Of a stretch of DNA of 51,513 nt, positions 37,831 to 45,759 are shown piece by piece. How positions within the stretch are numbered: position 1 is the stretch's first letter; each line of letters opens with the position of its first letter. The DNA is from Nonomuraea turkmeniaca (lineage in GTDB: Bacteria; Actinomycetota; Actinomycetes; Streptosporangiales; Streptosporangiaceae), in the NCBI RefSeq assembly GCF_005889735.1, contig NZ_VCKY01000050.1, positions 1-51,513 on the forward strand, written 5' to 3'. The position numbers were made by a program, and so were the translations under genes. The notes under the pieces were generated by a model that worked only from the letters and a program-made list of their open reading frames with translations, did not search any database and was not told the origin of the DNA.

Positions 37831-38636
37831 CCCTTCACCGCCCCGGCCGACAGCCCCTGGACGAGGTAACGCTGGATGAAGGCGAAGACGATCACGACGG
37901 GCAGCGCGGCGACGACGCCGCCGGCGGCCAGAGCGCCGAAGTCGACGCTGTTCTCGCCGAGGTTGTAGGCCAAGCCCACGGGCACGGTGAATTTCTCCTG
38001 GTCGTTGATGAACATGAGGGCGAAAAGGAAGTTGTTCCAGCTGTGGATGAAGGCGAACGAGCCGACCGCCACCAGCGCCGGGCGGAGCAGCGGGAGCACG
38101 ACGGCCAGGAAGCCCCGCAGCCGCGAGCAGCCGTCCACCCAGGCGGCCTGCTCCAGCTCGTACGGGATGTTCCTGATGAAGCCGCTGATGAGGATCAGTG
38201 AGAGCGGCAGCTGGAAGACCGTCTCCGCGATCACCAGGCTCCACAAGGAGTTGGTCAGCGACAGCGTCCGGAAGATCTCGAAGAGCGGAATGATCATCAG
38301 AGCGCCCGGGATGAACTGCGTGCAGAGCATCCCGACCATGAACGCGGCCTTGCCGCGGAAGGCGTAGCGGGCCAGGGCGTACCCGCCGGCCAGAGCCACC
38401 ACCGTGGTGGCGACCAGCGAGGCGAGGCCGACGAGCAGGCTGTTCTGGAAGAAGACGGCGAACCCCATCCCATTCCAGACCGTGTCGAAGTGCTCGAACG
38501 TGATCGGCCACGGCACGATCGACGTCGACCCGCGCGGACGGAACGCGAAGACCAGCATCCAGTAGAAGGGCACCAGCGTGAACAGCAGGTACAACCCCAG
38601 CGGGACGTAGATCTGCCAGCGCCGCGCCCCCCTCAT
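37827..38636 (-). CDS. Carbohydrate ABC transporter permease (MalG-like)
   Basis: 269 residues, six membrane segments. The inner-membrane loop EQAAWVDGCSRLRGFLAVVLPLLRPAL is the EAA motif that contacts the ATPase. The N terminus (IYVPLGLYLLFTLVPFYWMLV) and the end (YLVQGLSAGAVKG) are typical of MalG-type permeases. The ATG at 38636 overlaps the stop of the first permease (ATGA). It forms the channel with that partner. Confidence 0.95.
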   Translation of the reverse strand: MRGARRWQIYVPLGLYLLFTLVPFYWMLVFAFRPRGSTSIVPWPITFEHFDTVWNGMGFAVFFQNSLLVGLASLVATTVVALAGGYALARYAFRGKAAFMVGMLCTQFIPGALMIIPLFEIFRTLSLTNSLWSLVIAETVFQLPLSLILISGFIRNIPYELEQAAWVDGCSRLRGFLAVVLPLLRPALVAVGSFAFIHSWNNFLFALMFINDQEKFTVPVGLAYNLGENSVDFGALAAGGVVAALPVVIVFAFIQRYLVQGLSAGAVKG

Positions 38637-39520
38637 GACTTCGCTCCGAACTTGCTCAGCCGCAGGTAGACGATGGAGAAGAAGGTCAGGATCAGGAACG
38701 CCACCGTGGTCAGCGCGGTCGCGTAGCCGAAGTTGTGCGACTGGGCGGCCTGCTGCGCGACGTAGAGCGGCAGCGTGGTCGTCTGGTGCGCCGGGCCGCC
38801 GCCGGTCAGCGTGTAGAGCAGGTCGACGTTGTTGAACTCCCACACCGAGCGCAGCAGCGTGGACAGGATGATCGCGTCCCGCAGGTGCGGCAGCGTGATG
38901 TGCAGGAACCGGCGCATCCGGCTCGCGCCGTCCACGGCGGCGGCCTCGTACAGGTCCTTCGACACCGACTGCAGGTCGGCCAGGAGCAGGATCGCGAAGA
39001 ACGGCACCCCGCGCCACAACTCGGCCAGCACCGCCGCCCAGAACACGGTGTCCGGGTTCGCCAGCGGCGCCGCGCCGTACTCCATCAGGCCCATGTCGGC
39101 GAGGTAGCGCGACATCCCGGTGAACGGGTTGTACAGCAGCACCCAGATCGCGGTGGTCAGCACCCCGGAGACCGCCCACGGGGAGAAGACCAGCGCCCGC
39201 GACAGGGCCCGGCCGACGAAGCTCTCGTTGACGATCAGCGCGAGCGCGAGCCCGAGCAGGAGTTGCAGCACGACCTCGACGACCACCCACCGGACGCTGA
39301 AGCCGAGGCTCTGCCAGAAGAGCGGGTCCTCGAACAGCAGCGTGCGGAAGTTCTCCAGCCCGGCGAAGCCGTTGTCCCAAGGCTTCGCCACGTTGTAGTG
39401 CTGGAGGCTGTAATAGATCACGCTGCCCATCGGGTAGACGAGGAACCCGAGCATCGCGATCAACGACGGGGCGATCAGCACATAAGGTGTCCACGGACCG
39501 GCTCGGCGTGGTTGCGCCAA
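38633..39520 (-). CDS. Carbohydrate ABC transporter permease (MalF-like)
   Basis: 295 residues from TTG 39520, which has GAAGGAG 9 nt upstream; longer frames would run through the operator region and encode non-conserved sequence. Six membrane segments begin PYVLIAPSLIAMLGFLVYP. EAA loop: YEAAAVDGASRMRRFLHITLPHLRDAI. First gene of the importer-GH43 operon and so the one next to the LacI-type operators. Confidence 0.93.
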   Translation of the reverse strand: MAQPRRAGPWTPYVLIAPSLIAMLGFLVYPMGSVIYYSLQHYNVAKPWDNGFAGLENFRTLLFEDPLFWQSLGFSVRWVVVEVVLQLLLGLALALIVNESFVGRALSRALVFSPWAVSGVLTTAIWVLLYNPFTGMSRYLADMGLMEYGAAPLANPDTVFWAAVLAELWRGVPFFAILLLADLQSVSKDLYEAAAVDGASRMRRFLHITLPHLRDAIILSTLLRSVWEFNNVDLLYTLTGGGPAHQTTTLPLYVAQQAAQSHNFGYATALTTVAFLILTFFSIVYLRLSKFGAKS

Positions 39521-39547
39521 CGTGCACGACTCCTTCGGGGGCGGGGG

Positions 39548-39561
39548 TGCAATCGGTTGCA
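39548..39561. promoter_or_regulatory. LacI-type operator TGCAATCGGTTGCA
   Basis: Near-perfect palindrome TGCAA-N-CG-N-TTGCA, 27 bp upstream of the TTG start of the importer operon, with the central CG typical of LacI-family sites. The divergent LacI gene makes it the obvious candidate ligand. Confidence 0.65.
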
Positions 39562-39565
39562 GGAA

Positions 39566-39591
39566 ACGTTGCGGTAGCACGACCGCAACGT
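39566..39591. promoter_or_regulatory. Inverted repeat ACGTTGCGGT-N6-ACCGCAACGT
   Basis: Perfect 10-bp arms around AGCACG, in the middle of the divergent region. It could be a second regulator site or structured leader RNA of the importer operon. Confidence 0.5.
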
Positions 39592-39642
39592 CAATGGCGC
39601 GGGAGCGCGCCGGCGCCACCATCAGGGCAAATGCCGAAATCT

Positions 39643-39653
39643 CGAAATTTTCG
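39643..39653. promoter_or_regulatory. CGAAA-T-TTTCG operator-like palindrome
   Basis: CGAAATTTTCG is an odd-length palindrome about 48 bp before the LacI gene start. Its core GAAA-N-TTTC resembles the motif that I recall for Streptomyces xylan/xylobiose regulators, which fits the GH43 enzyme. Confidence 0.5.
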
Positions 39654-39700
39654 GTGCCATGGCCTGGCCTTTTACCCCGCACGCGGAGGAAAGTGGGGGC

Positions 39701-40714
39701 ATGGCCGCCGAAGACCAGCCCCAGCCGCTGCCCAAGCTAGCGGTGATCGCCCGTGAGGCCGGCGTGTCTGTCGCAACCGTTTCCAAAGCGCTCAACGGCA
39801 GATCGGACGTCTCCCCGCACACTCGCCGCCTCATCGCCGAGGTGCTGGAGCGGCGCGGCTATCCCCGGCAGCGGGTCAAGCCGGCGCGCGGCAGCATGGT
39901 CGACGTCATGCTGCAGGGCCTGGACTCGGTGTACGCGCTGGCGATCCTCGGCGGCGTGGAGGACGCGGCCTGGCGGCTCGGCGTGGACCTGGTGGTCTCC
40001 GCCGTGGTCGACCGCACCAAGAACGGCCAGCCGCCGCCCGCCTGGCTGGACCGGATCAGCGCTCGTGACAGCGCAGGCGTGCTGCTGGTGCGCACGTCGC
40101 CGACCGCCACGCAGCGGGCCTGGCTGGCCGATCACGGGATCCCGGCCGTGATGGTGGACCCCCGGCGCAAGCCTCCGTCCGGGGTGCCGGTCGTCGTCTC
40201 GGCCAACCGCGCCGGCGCCACGGCCGCCACCGAGCACCTCATCGGTCTCGGGCACGAGCGCATCGCCATCGTCACCGGACGCACCGGAGTGCCGTGCGCG
40301 GCCGAACGGCTGGCCGGCTACCGCCAGGCGATGGCCGCGGCCGGGCTGCGGGTGGACCCGCGGTGGGAGGTGTGCGGCAATTTCCAGACCGAGAGCGCCC
40401 TGCTGGCCACCCGGGAGCTGCTCGCCACGCTGCCGGAGCCGCCGACCGCCGTGTTCGCCTGCTCCGACTCGATGGCCATCGGGGTCTACCAGGCGCTCGG
40501 CGAGCACGGTCTGCATGTGCCCGACGACGTCAGCGTGGTCGGCTACGACGACTCGTGGGCGGCCGGGCACGTCTCGCCGGTGCTGACGACGGTCCGCCAG
40601 CCCTGGCCCGAGCTGGGCTCGGCCGCGCTGACCGCGCTGCTGTCCGGCGCGCCCGCGGCCCGCACCGAGCTGGCCACGGCCCTCGTCGTCCGGTCGAGCA
40701 CCGCGCCCGCGTGA
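39701..40714 (+). CDS. LacI family transcriptional regulator
   Basis: 337 residues from ATG 39701 (GGAGGAAAG SD). N-terminal helix-turn-helix: LAVIAREAGVSVATVSKALNGRSDVSPHTRRLIAEVLE. Periplasmic-binding-like sugar-sensing domain (about 70-337) with GLGHERIAIVTGR, AERLAGYRQAMAAAGL, FACSDSMAIGVYQALGEHGLHVPDDVSVVGYDDSW. Divergent from the importer-GH43 operon, so it is the probable repressor, released by a xylo- or arabino-oligosaccharide. It could also bind its own promoter. Confidence 0.95.
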   Translation: MAAEDQPQPLPKLAVIAREAGVSVATVSKALNGRSDVSPHTRRLIAEVLERRGYPRQRVKPARGSMVDVMLQGLDSVYALAILGGVEDAAWRLGVDLVVSAVVDRTKNGQPPPAWLDRISARDSAGVLLVRTSPTATQRAWLADHGIPAVMVDPRRKPPSGVPVVVSANRAGATAATEHLIGLGHERIAIVTGRTGVPCAAERLAGYRQAMAAAGLRVDPRWEVCGNFQTESALLATRELLATLPEPPTAVFACSDSMAIGVYQALGEHGLHVPDDVSVVGYDDSWAAGHVSPVLTTVRQPWPELGSAALTALLSGAPAARTELATALVVRSSTAPA

Positions 40715-40753
40715 CGCTTTCGGACCTTTCGGACGCCCAGCCGCGGACCGGGT

Positions 40754-41065
40754 CTACGCGTCGAAGCCCGCCAGTGCCCGGCGGCAGGCACGGGCGGCCT
40801 CGGCCAGCGCCTCCTCGTCGGTCCGCCCTTCGCTCAGCGCCACCGCGACGGCCCCGCTGATCGCGCCGATGGCGGCGGCGACCATCGCATACGCGCTGGT
40901 CCTGTCGAGGTCGCACGCCCTGATGAGAGCGGTGGCCAGCCGCTCCATGCGGGCGTTGGAGCGGGCGAGCGACGCCCGCGGCGAGTGGATCGGCAGCTCG
41001 ATCGCCTCGCCGACCAGCCCGGCGGTGAGCCCCATCTCCCAGCTGTCCGCGAGCATCTCGATACA
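40754..41065 (-). pseudogene. C-terminal fragment of a TetR family regulator
   Basis: About 103 codons encode only the ligand/dimer domain: LADSWEMGLTAGLVGEAIELPIHSPRASLARSNARMERLATALI, ending RRALAGFDA (shown in part as ELPIHSPRASLARSNARMER). The helix-turn-helix is missing. The frame abuts, in another frame, the interrupted histidine kinase at about 41060. A deletion that removed the TetR N terminus and the kinase ATPase domain explains both. A possible internal ATG (41056) would give a 100-residue product without DNA binding. Confidence 0.75.
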
Positions 41066-42030
41066 TCCAGCTCCAGTCGCTCCAGCGGCCGGCCGGCGTC
41101 CAACCTGGCCAGCAGCAGCAGGTCCTCGACCAGCGTGGTCATCCGTCCCGCCTCGGAGCGGATGCGCCCGAGCGCGTGGGCGGTCTGCGGCCCGTGCGGC
41201 TCACCGCCGCGCTTGGTGAGCTCGGCGTAGCCGACGATGGAGGCGAGCGGCGTGCGTAGCTCGTGGCTGGCGTCCGCGATGAACTGCCTGAGCCTGGTCT
41301 CGCTCTCGTGCCGTACCGCGAAGGCGGTCTCGACGTGCCCGAGCATGCGGTTGAGCGCCCCGCCCACCTGCCCGACCTCGGTGCGGGGGTCGGTGTCGAT
41401 CTGGGGGACGCGGTCCAGGGGCACGGCGTCGCCGGTGGCCAACGGCAGCTCCGACACCCTGGCGGCAGTGGCGGCGAGGCGGCCGAGCGGGCGTACGGCG
41501 CGGCGCACGAGCAGGGTGCAGGCCACGGCCATCAGCGCGACGCCGGCCAGCGTCACCGCAGCCTCCACCATGACGAGCCTGGTCAGCGTGGTCTGCACGC
41601 CGGTGAGGGGCAGCCCGGTGACGAGCATGTCACCGTCGGGTGCGCGGGCGCTCACCATGCGGTAGTCGCCGAGGGATCCCAGGTTCATCGTGACGGGCCG
41701 GTCGGTGACCTGGGCCACGGCGGCCGGCGCGGTCACGTCCCGTGCGGCGCCCGCGCCGGTCAGCACGGCGGCCCGGCTCACCGCGCCGTGCCGGACCCGC
41801 GCCCCGAACGTGCCCTCGGCCTGCCCGGGCGCCAGCAGGAACGACACCGTGTGCGGCGGCTGCCCGGCGGCGCCGACCGACCGGCGGGCAGCCGAGCTGA
41901 CCTGCTGGTCGAGCCGGTCTGTGAGAAAACCGTGGAACAGGAAGGTCGTCGCGGAGGCGATGACCGCGGAGACGACGGCGAGCAGCGCGATCGAGGAGAC
42001 CACCAGCTTGGCCTCCAGCGAGAGTGTCAT
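40834..42030 (-). pseudogene. Truncated sensor histidine kinase fused out of frame to a TetR remnant
   Basis: ATG 42030 overlaps the response regulator stop (ATGA). N-terminal membrane segment (about 8-30), extracellular sensor (about 35-150), second segment (about 155-178), HAMP (about 180-235) and HisKA with FIADASHELRTPLASIVGYAELT (phosphoacceptor His about 258). Homology ends after LLLLARLDAGRPLERLELDVSR (about 323). The remaining residues are out-of-frame translation of TetR sequence, Arg/Ser/Pro-rich. The whole HATPase domain with its N and G boxes is missing, so it cannot autophosphorylate alone. It might still be phosphorylated in trans or dephosphorylate the regulator. Confidence 0.8.
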
Positions 42031-42725
42031 TCCGCGGGTCTGAGGGTGTAGCCCACGCCGCGCATCGTGTGGATCATCGGCGGGCGCTGGGCGTCGATCT
42101 TGCGGCGCAGGTAGGAGATGTACAGCTCGACGACGTTGCTCTGGCCGCCGAAGTCGTACGCCCACACGCAGTCGAGGATCTGGGCCTTGCTGAGCACCCG
42201 TCCCGGGTTGTGCATGAGGAATCTGAGCAGCTCGAACTCGGTGGGCGTGAGCTTGATCGGCTGCCCGGCCCGCCGTACCTCGCGGGTCTCCTGGTCGAGG
42301 GTGAGGTCGCCGACCACGAGCCCGGCGTCGGGCCGCGCCTGCGCCGCGCCCGTACGGCGCAGCAGCCCGCGCAGCCTGATGACGACCTCCTCCAGGCTGA
42401 ACGGCTTGGTGACGTAGTCGTCGGCGCCCGCCCGCAGGCCGATCAGCCGGTCCTGCATCGAGTCCTTCGCGGTCAGGAACAGGATCGGCACGCCGGGCAG
42501 CACCGCACGCAGCCGGGGCAGGAGCTCGATCCCGTCCATGTCGGGCAGCATGACGTCCAGGACGATGGCGTCCGGGCGGAACCCGCGGGCCGCGCGGATG
42601 GCCTCGCCGCCGTTGTGCACGCTGCGGACGTCCCAGGATTCCTGGCGCATGACCATGGACAACAGTTCCGTCAGCGGGGGCTCGTCGTCCACGACGAGGA
42701 TGTTGATCGTACTGGTCCTGTGCAT
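42027..42725 (-). CDS. OmpR family response regulator
   Basis: 232 residues from ATG 42725; an upstream ATG (42746) adds 7, and neither has a good SD. Receiver domain (about 1-118): acidic DDE near the start, phosphoacceptor Asp in IVLDVMLPDMDG (about 53), Thr in FLTAKD, Lys in VTKPFS. The winged-helix DNA-binding domain (about 135-230) has LTPTEFELLRFLMHNPGRVLS and ISYLRRKID...MIHTMRGVGYTLR. It is translationally coupled to the truncated histidine kinase. With the partner lacking its ATPase domain, its control is probably altered. A truncated peptidase frame runs into its 5' end. Confidence 0.93.
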   Translation of the reverse strand: MHRTSTINILVVDDEPPLTELLSMVMRQESWDVRSVHNGGEAIRAARGFRPDAIVLDVMLPDMDGIELLPRLRAVLPGVPILFLTAKDSMQDRLIGLRAGADDYVTKPFSLEEVVIRLRGLLRRTGAAQARPDAGLVVGDLTLDQETREVRRAGQPIKLTPTEFELLRFLMHNPGRVLSKAQILDCVWAYDFGGQSNVVELYISYLRRKIDAQRPPMIHTMRGVGYTLRPAE

Positions 42726-42794
42726 GGTCGTGACGATGGCAGCCATGCATGAGGGTTTGATGATGCCTGCTTATGAAATGCCTGTGAGCAGCGG

Positions 42795-43099
42795 AAGGGG
42801 GTGGAGGTCGTGGTGCCGGTCGGCGCGACCGAGCCCGCCTTGGTGTCGGTGGAGGCGGTGCCGGTCGAGACGAGCTTGTCGACGTCGGTGGTGTCCTCCT
42901 CGACGTAGGTGGCGGCCTTCAGCGCCGCGCCGTTGTTCTCCAGCCAGTACGCGGCGATGCCCTTGGCAGTGGTGCTGCTGACGCTCTCGGACGGCTTCAC
43001 GTCGGGGGCGGCCTGCGCGGACCCGGCCAGTGCGGCGTCGAGAAGCGCCGTGGCCGCGACGCCACTGCCTAGGGGCACGAGGGTGTGCTTGATCTTCAA
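42795..43099 (-). pseudogene. 5' fragment of a secreted trypsin-like peptidase gene
   Basis: From TTG 43099 (AGGAG 7 nt upstream) the frame encodes a signal peptide (KIKHTLVPLGSGVAATALL) and a propeptide: APDVKPSESVSSTT, AAYWLENNGAALKAAT, DTTDVDKLVSTGTASTDTKAGSVAPTG. I recognise this as the start of actinobacterial secreted trypsin-like serine peptidases. The catalytic domain (His-Asp-Ser) is absent. After about 42795 the frame encodes unrelated residues and runs to a stop at 42671, inside the response regulator gene. Confidence 0.65.
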
Positions 43100-43109
43100 G
43101 GGGGTACTC

Positions 43110-43510
43110 CTTGCTCGTCGCGGGAACGCCATGAGCGTTCGGTGCGTCTGTTGAGGCAGGAAGGTATCCCGGTTGAGGACGGCGTTTTGTCCCGCTTTGT
43201 CCGGACTTATCCGGCGCACAGATACGCGTGATCGTGCCGTGGTCTCCCGGGGGTCGCCCGGCCTCATGCCGTTCCCCAACCCCGCGCGGATCCTGAGAAC
43301 GAACCCGATAAGAAGCTGAAAATCGCATGAGAGAAGTTATGTGCTGCAGATCACTGAGTGCAGGTCAGGGCCACGACCTGCGCTCATGCAATTCATAAGG
43401 TCGTGACAGGTCGCTCTTAGATTCGCTCAGCAGAGTGTTCGGCATGGGACGGCCTTCGGGAGCCGAACGCAGATGTTCGGCCAGGTCGGTCCCGGATTGG
43501 ATGGTTACCA
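43110..43510. promoter_or_regulatory. 400-bp intergenic region with a large inverted repeat
   Basis: No credible gene. It must hold promoters for the peptidase remnant (minus) and the secreted protein (plus). TGAGTGCAGGTC (43355-43366) and GACCTGCGCTCA (43375-43386) form 12-bp arms with one mismatch around 8 nt, the strongest structure. TGTTCGGC occurs twice (43436-43443 and 43473-43480). Confidence 0.5.
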
Positions 43511-43987
43511 GTGCGCTTCTCCAAGCCCCTTGCCGTGACTTTCGTCAGCGCCGCCATGCTCGCCCTGCCGTTCTCGGGCGCCGCCCTCGCGGAGACGCCC
43601 AAGCCGCAGCCCACGGCGACGATCACGACCCAGCATCCGGCACAGCAGACGGACGTGCACCCGGCGTGGGACAAGGACGGCAAGCGCCGGGTCGAGGTCA
43701 AGGTCTCCGTCGACCCCGGACGGGTGCGGGCCGGCGGCACCTACGAAGTGACGATCCTGGCCAAGGGTGGTTCCTCCGGCACGGCCACGGTGACGAGCCC
43801 TGAGGATAAGACGTACCGTGTGGCGCTCTCCGGCGGCCGCGGCACGCTCACGCTGACCGCGCCGGCCAAGGCCAAGCCGGGCAAGAAGACCGTGACCGTC
43901 AAGGTCGGCAACAAGGTCGCCACCGCCTCGTTCACCGTGGCCGACGCCAAGAAGCAGCGTGACGACCGCCACCACCACGGCCGGTAA
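43511..43987 (+). CDS. Secreted beta-rich protein of unknown function
   Basis: 158 residues, GTG start with GGATGG 7 nt upstream. Sec signal (about 1-27, ending ALA). The mature part has a Thr/Pro/Gln-rich linker, then an Ig-like beta sandwich (about 55-145: RRVEVKVSVDPGRVRAGGTYEVTILAKGG, GTLTLTAPAKAKPGKKTVTVKVG) and a basic His-rich tail (KKQRDDRHHHGR). No Cys and no lipobox. The domain resembles small extracellular Ig/bacterial adhesin modules. The tail could bind metal or anionic wall polymer. A strong terminator follows. Confidence 0.85.
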   Translation: MRFSKPLAVTFVSAAMLALPFSGAALAETPKPQPTATITTQHPAQQTDVHPAWDKDGKRRVEVKVSVDPGRVRAGGTYEVTILAKGGSSGTATVTSPEDKTYRVALSGGRGTLTLTAPAKAKPGKKTVTVKVGNKVATASFTVADAKKQRDDRHHHGR

Positions 43988-44008
43988 AACGTCACCCTGC
44001 CCAAGCCA

Positions 44009-44061
44009 CCCCGCCGAGACCAGCCTCATCGGATTCCTCTCCCCCGCTGGTCTCGGCGGGG
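44009..44061 (+). terminator. Strong hairpin terminator after the secreted protein gene
   Basis: CCCCGCCGAGACCAGC (44009-44024) and GCTGGTCTCGGCGGGG (44046-44061) form a perfect 16-bp stem with a 21-nt loop, followed by TCATTT. It lies 22 bp after the stop. Confidence 0.85.
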
Positions 44062-44079
44062 TCATTTGTGTGTGCCCCC

Positions 44080-44104
44080 GGCCGCTAGATCTGATCTAGC
44101 GGCC
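44080..44104. promoter_or_regulatory. 25-bp perfect palindrome upstream of the reductase-ABC cluster
   Basis: Arms GGCCGCTAGATC (44080-44091) and GATCTAGCGGCC (44093-44104) around one central T. A further TCTAGCG follows at 44108. The 1-nt centre makes a terminator unlikely, so a dimeric repressor site (TetR/MarR type) for the drug-export cluster is the best reading. Confidence 0.75.
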
Positions 44105-44148
44105 TTTCTAGCGCCTAGGGAGTGACGGCGCAGAGGGGAGGACGGACC

Positions 44149-44724
44149 ATGGCGAGCGACGGCCCGCTGCGGCTGACGGTGATCATCGGCAGCACCCGGA
44201 TCGGCCGCGCCGGCGACGCGGTCGGGCACTGGTTCGCCGAACGCGCCCGCTGCCGCGACGACCTAGCGGTCGAGGTGCTCGACCTGGCCGGGTACACCTT
44301 CCCCGGCTGCTACCCGGCCGCCGCGACCCCGGCCATGCGGGGCTTCACCGCGGCGGTCGGGGACGCGGAGGCGTTCGTCGTGGTCACGCCCGAGTACAAC
44401 CGCAGCTTCCCCGCCTCGCTCAAGCAGGCCATCGACTTCGCCTACGACGAGTGGCAGGCCAAGCCGGTCGGATTCGTGGCATACGGCTCGGGCTCGGCCG
44501 GACTGTACGCGGTCGAGCACCTCCGTACGGTCTTCTGCGCGCTGCACGCCGTCACCATGCGCGACTGGGTGGGGCTGGACCTGCTCGGCGAGGGCTTCGA
44601 GGGATGCGGGCGGCCCCGCGACACCGACGACCGGCTGCGCGCGATCGCGGCCATGCTCGATCAGCTCACATGGTGGGGCCGCGCCCTGCGGGACGCCCGC
44701 CGCGCCCAGCCGTACGTCTCGTGA
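44149..44724 (+). CDS. NADPH-dependent FMN reductase / quinone reductase family
   Basis: 191 residues from ATG 44149 (GGGGAGG SD). Flavodoxin-like fold: [18 protein letters not shown] (FMN phosphate loop), [20 protein letters not shown] (flavin ring loop) and [17 protein letters not shown]. Reduces flavin or quinone-type compounds with NAD(P)H. First of the cluster with the DrrA/DrrB-like exporter (11 bp to the next gene), so it may modify the exported compound or protect from redox drugs. It is preceded by a 25-bp palindrome. Confidence 0.92.
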   Translation: MASDGPLRLTVIIGSTRIGRAGDAVGHWFAERARCRDDLAVEVLDLAGYTFPGCYPAAATPAMRGFTAAVGDAEAFVVVTPEYNRSFPASLKQAIDFAYDEWQAKPVGFVAYGSGSAGLYAVEHLRTVFCALHAVTMRDWVGLDLLGEGFEGCGRPRDTDDRLRAIAAMLDQLTWWGRALRDARRAQPYVS

Positions 44725-44734
44725 AAGGAAGATC

Positions 44735-45697
44735 ATGCTGGCGATAGAGACCTCAGGACTGGTCAAAACCTTCGGCGACACGAGGGCCGTCGACGGCCTC
44801 GACCTCAAGGTGCCGACCGGCGCCGTGTACGGCGTGCTCGGCCCCAACGGCGCGGGCAAGACGACCGCGGTACGCATGCTGGCCACGCTGCTGAAACCGG
44901 ACGCGGGACAGGCCACCGTGTTCGGGCACGACGTGGTGCGCGAGGCGGACGCCGTACGCGGCCGGGTGAGTCTGACCGGCCAGTACGCCTCCGTGGACGA
45001 GGAGATGACCGGCGAGGAGAACCTGATCCTGCTGGCCCGCCTGCTCGGCCACCGCAAGCCGGCCGCCAGGGAGCGGGCGGCCCAGCTGCTGGAGGCGTTC
45101 GGGCTGGCGGAGGCCGGGGGGCGGCAGGTCAAGACGTACTCGGGCGGCATGCGGCGGCGCATCGACATCGCGGCCAGCATCCTGAACACGCCCGATCTGC
45201 TCTTCCTCGACGAGCCGACCACCGGGCTGGACCCGCGCAGCCGCAACAACGTCTGGGACATCGTCCGCATCGTCGTGGCCCACGGCACCACCGTGCTGCT
45301 CACCACCCAGTACCTGGAGGAGGCCGACCGGCTGGCGAGCCGCATCGCGGTCATCGACCACGGCAAGGTCATCGCCGAGGGCACTCCTGGCGAGCTGAAG
45401 TCGTCCGTCGGCGCGGGCTCGGTCCACGTACGGCTGCGCGACCCGGCCACCCGCCCCGACGCCGAGCGAGTCCTGGCCGAGGCCCTGAACGCACCGGTCT
45501 ACCTGGAGTCCGACCCGGTCGCCCTGACCGCGCGCGTCACGGGGAGCGGCAACGAGGCGGAACAGGCCTCGCGCGCCCTCCACCGGCTGGCCGAGGCCGG
45601 CATCGTCGTCGACGACTTCTCCCTCGGCCAGCCCAGCCTGGACGAGGTCTTTCTCGCCCTCACCGACCATCGCGCCACCGAGGAGGCGGCAGCATGA
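44735..45697 (+). CDS. DrrA-like ABC transporter ATP-binding protein
   Basis: 320 residues. Walker [10 protein letters not shown] (about 40-48), signature [12 protein letters not shown] (about 136), Walker [17 protein letters not shown], and a C-terminal extension (about 225-320, [17 protein letters not shown]) typical of daunorubicin-resistance DrrA ATPases. It powers export of a drug-like compound through the DrrB-like partner. The stop overlaps the ATG of a 21-codon mini-gene that leads to drrB-like. Confidence 0.95.
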   Translation: MLAIETSGLVKTFGDTRAVDGLDLKVPTGAVYGVLGPNGAGKTTAVRMLATLLKPDAGQATVFGHDVVREADAVRGRVSLTGQYASVDEEMTGEENLILLARLLGHRKPAARERAAQLLEAFGLAEAGGRQVKTYSGGMRRRIDIAASILNTPDLLFLDEPTTGLDPRSRNNVWDIVRIVVAHGTTVLLTTQYLEEADRLASRIAVIDHGKVIAEGTPGELKSSVGAGSVHVRLRDPATRPDAERVLAEALNAPVYLESDPVALTARVTGSGNEAEQASRALHRLAEAGIVVDDFSLGQPSLDEVFLALTDHRATEEAAA

Positions 45698-45759
45698 GCG
45701 AGCGAACAATCAGACACGCCACGATCGTGCTCATGCGGCCGACGAAGGAGGCAGCATGA
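45694..45759 (+). CDS. 21-residue mini-gene coupling the two ABC exporter genes
   Basis: The ATG (45694) overlaps the DrrA-like stop as ATGA, and the TGA (45757-45759) overlaps the DrrB-like ATG as ATGA. It encodes [15 protein letters not shown] and a tail ending in EAA. Its own end, GAAGGAGGCAGC, serves as the SD of the next gene and closely copies the sequence just before its start (GGAGGCGGCAGC). It could be a translated coupling spacer or a duplication scar. Confidence 0.5.
   Translation: MSERTIRHATIVLMRPTKEAA

Noticed and set aside
34198..37869. 1223-codon plus-strand open frame spanning four minus-strand genes
   Set aside because: It crosses several confidently assigned genes (DUF574, binding protein, GH43) and has no domain-like sequence.
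37827..39527. Single 566-residue permease fusion read through from 39527
   Set aside because: The N-terminal half is out-of-frame translation of the first permease; the true second permease starts at 38636 with an ATGA overlap.
43110..43510. Riboswitch in the long leader region
   Set aside because: Only simple inverted repeats are visible; no recognisable conserved riboswitch core.
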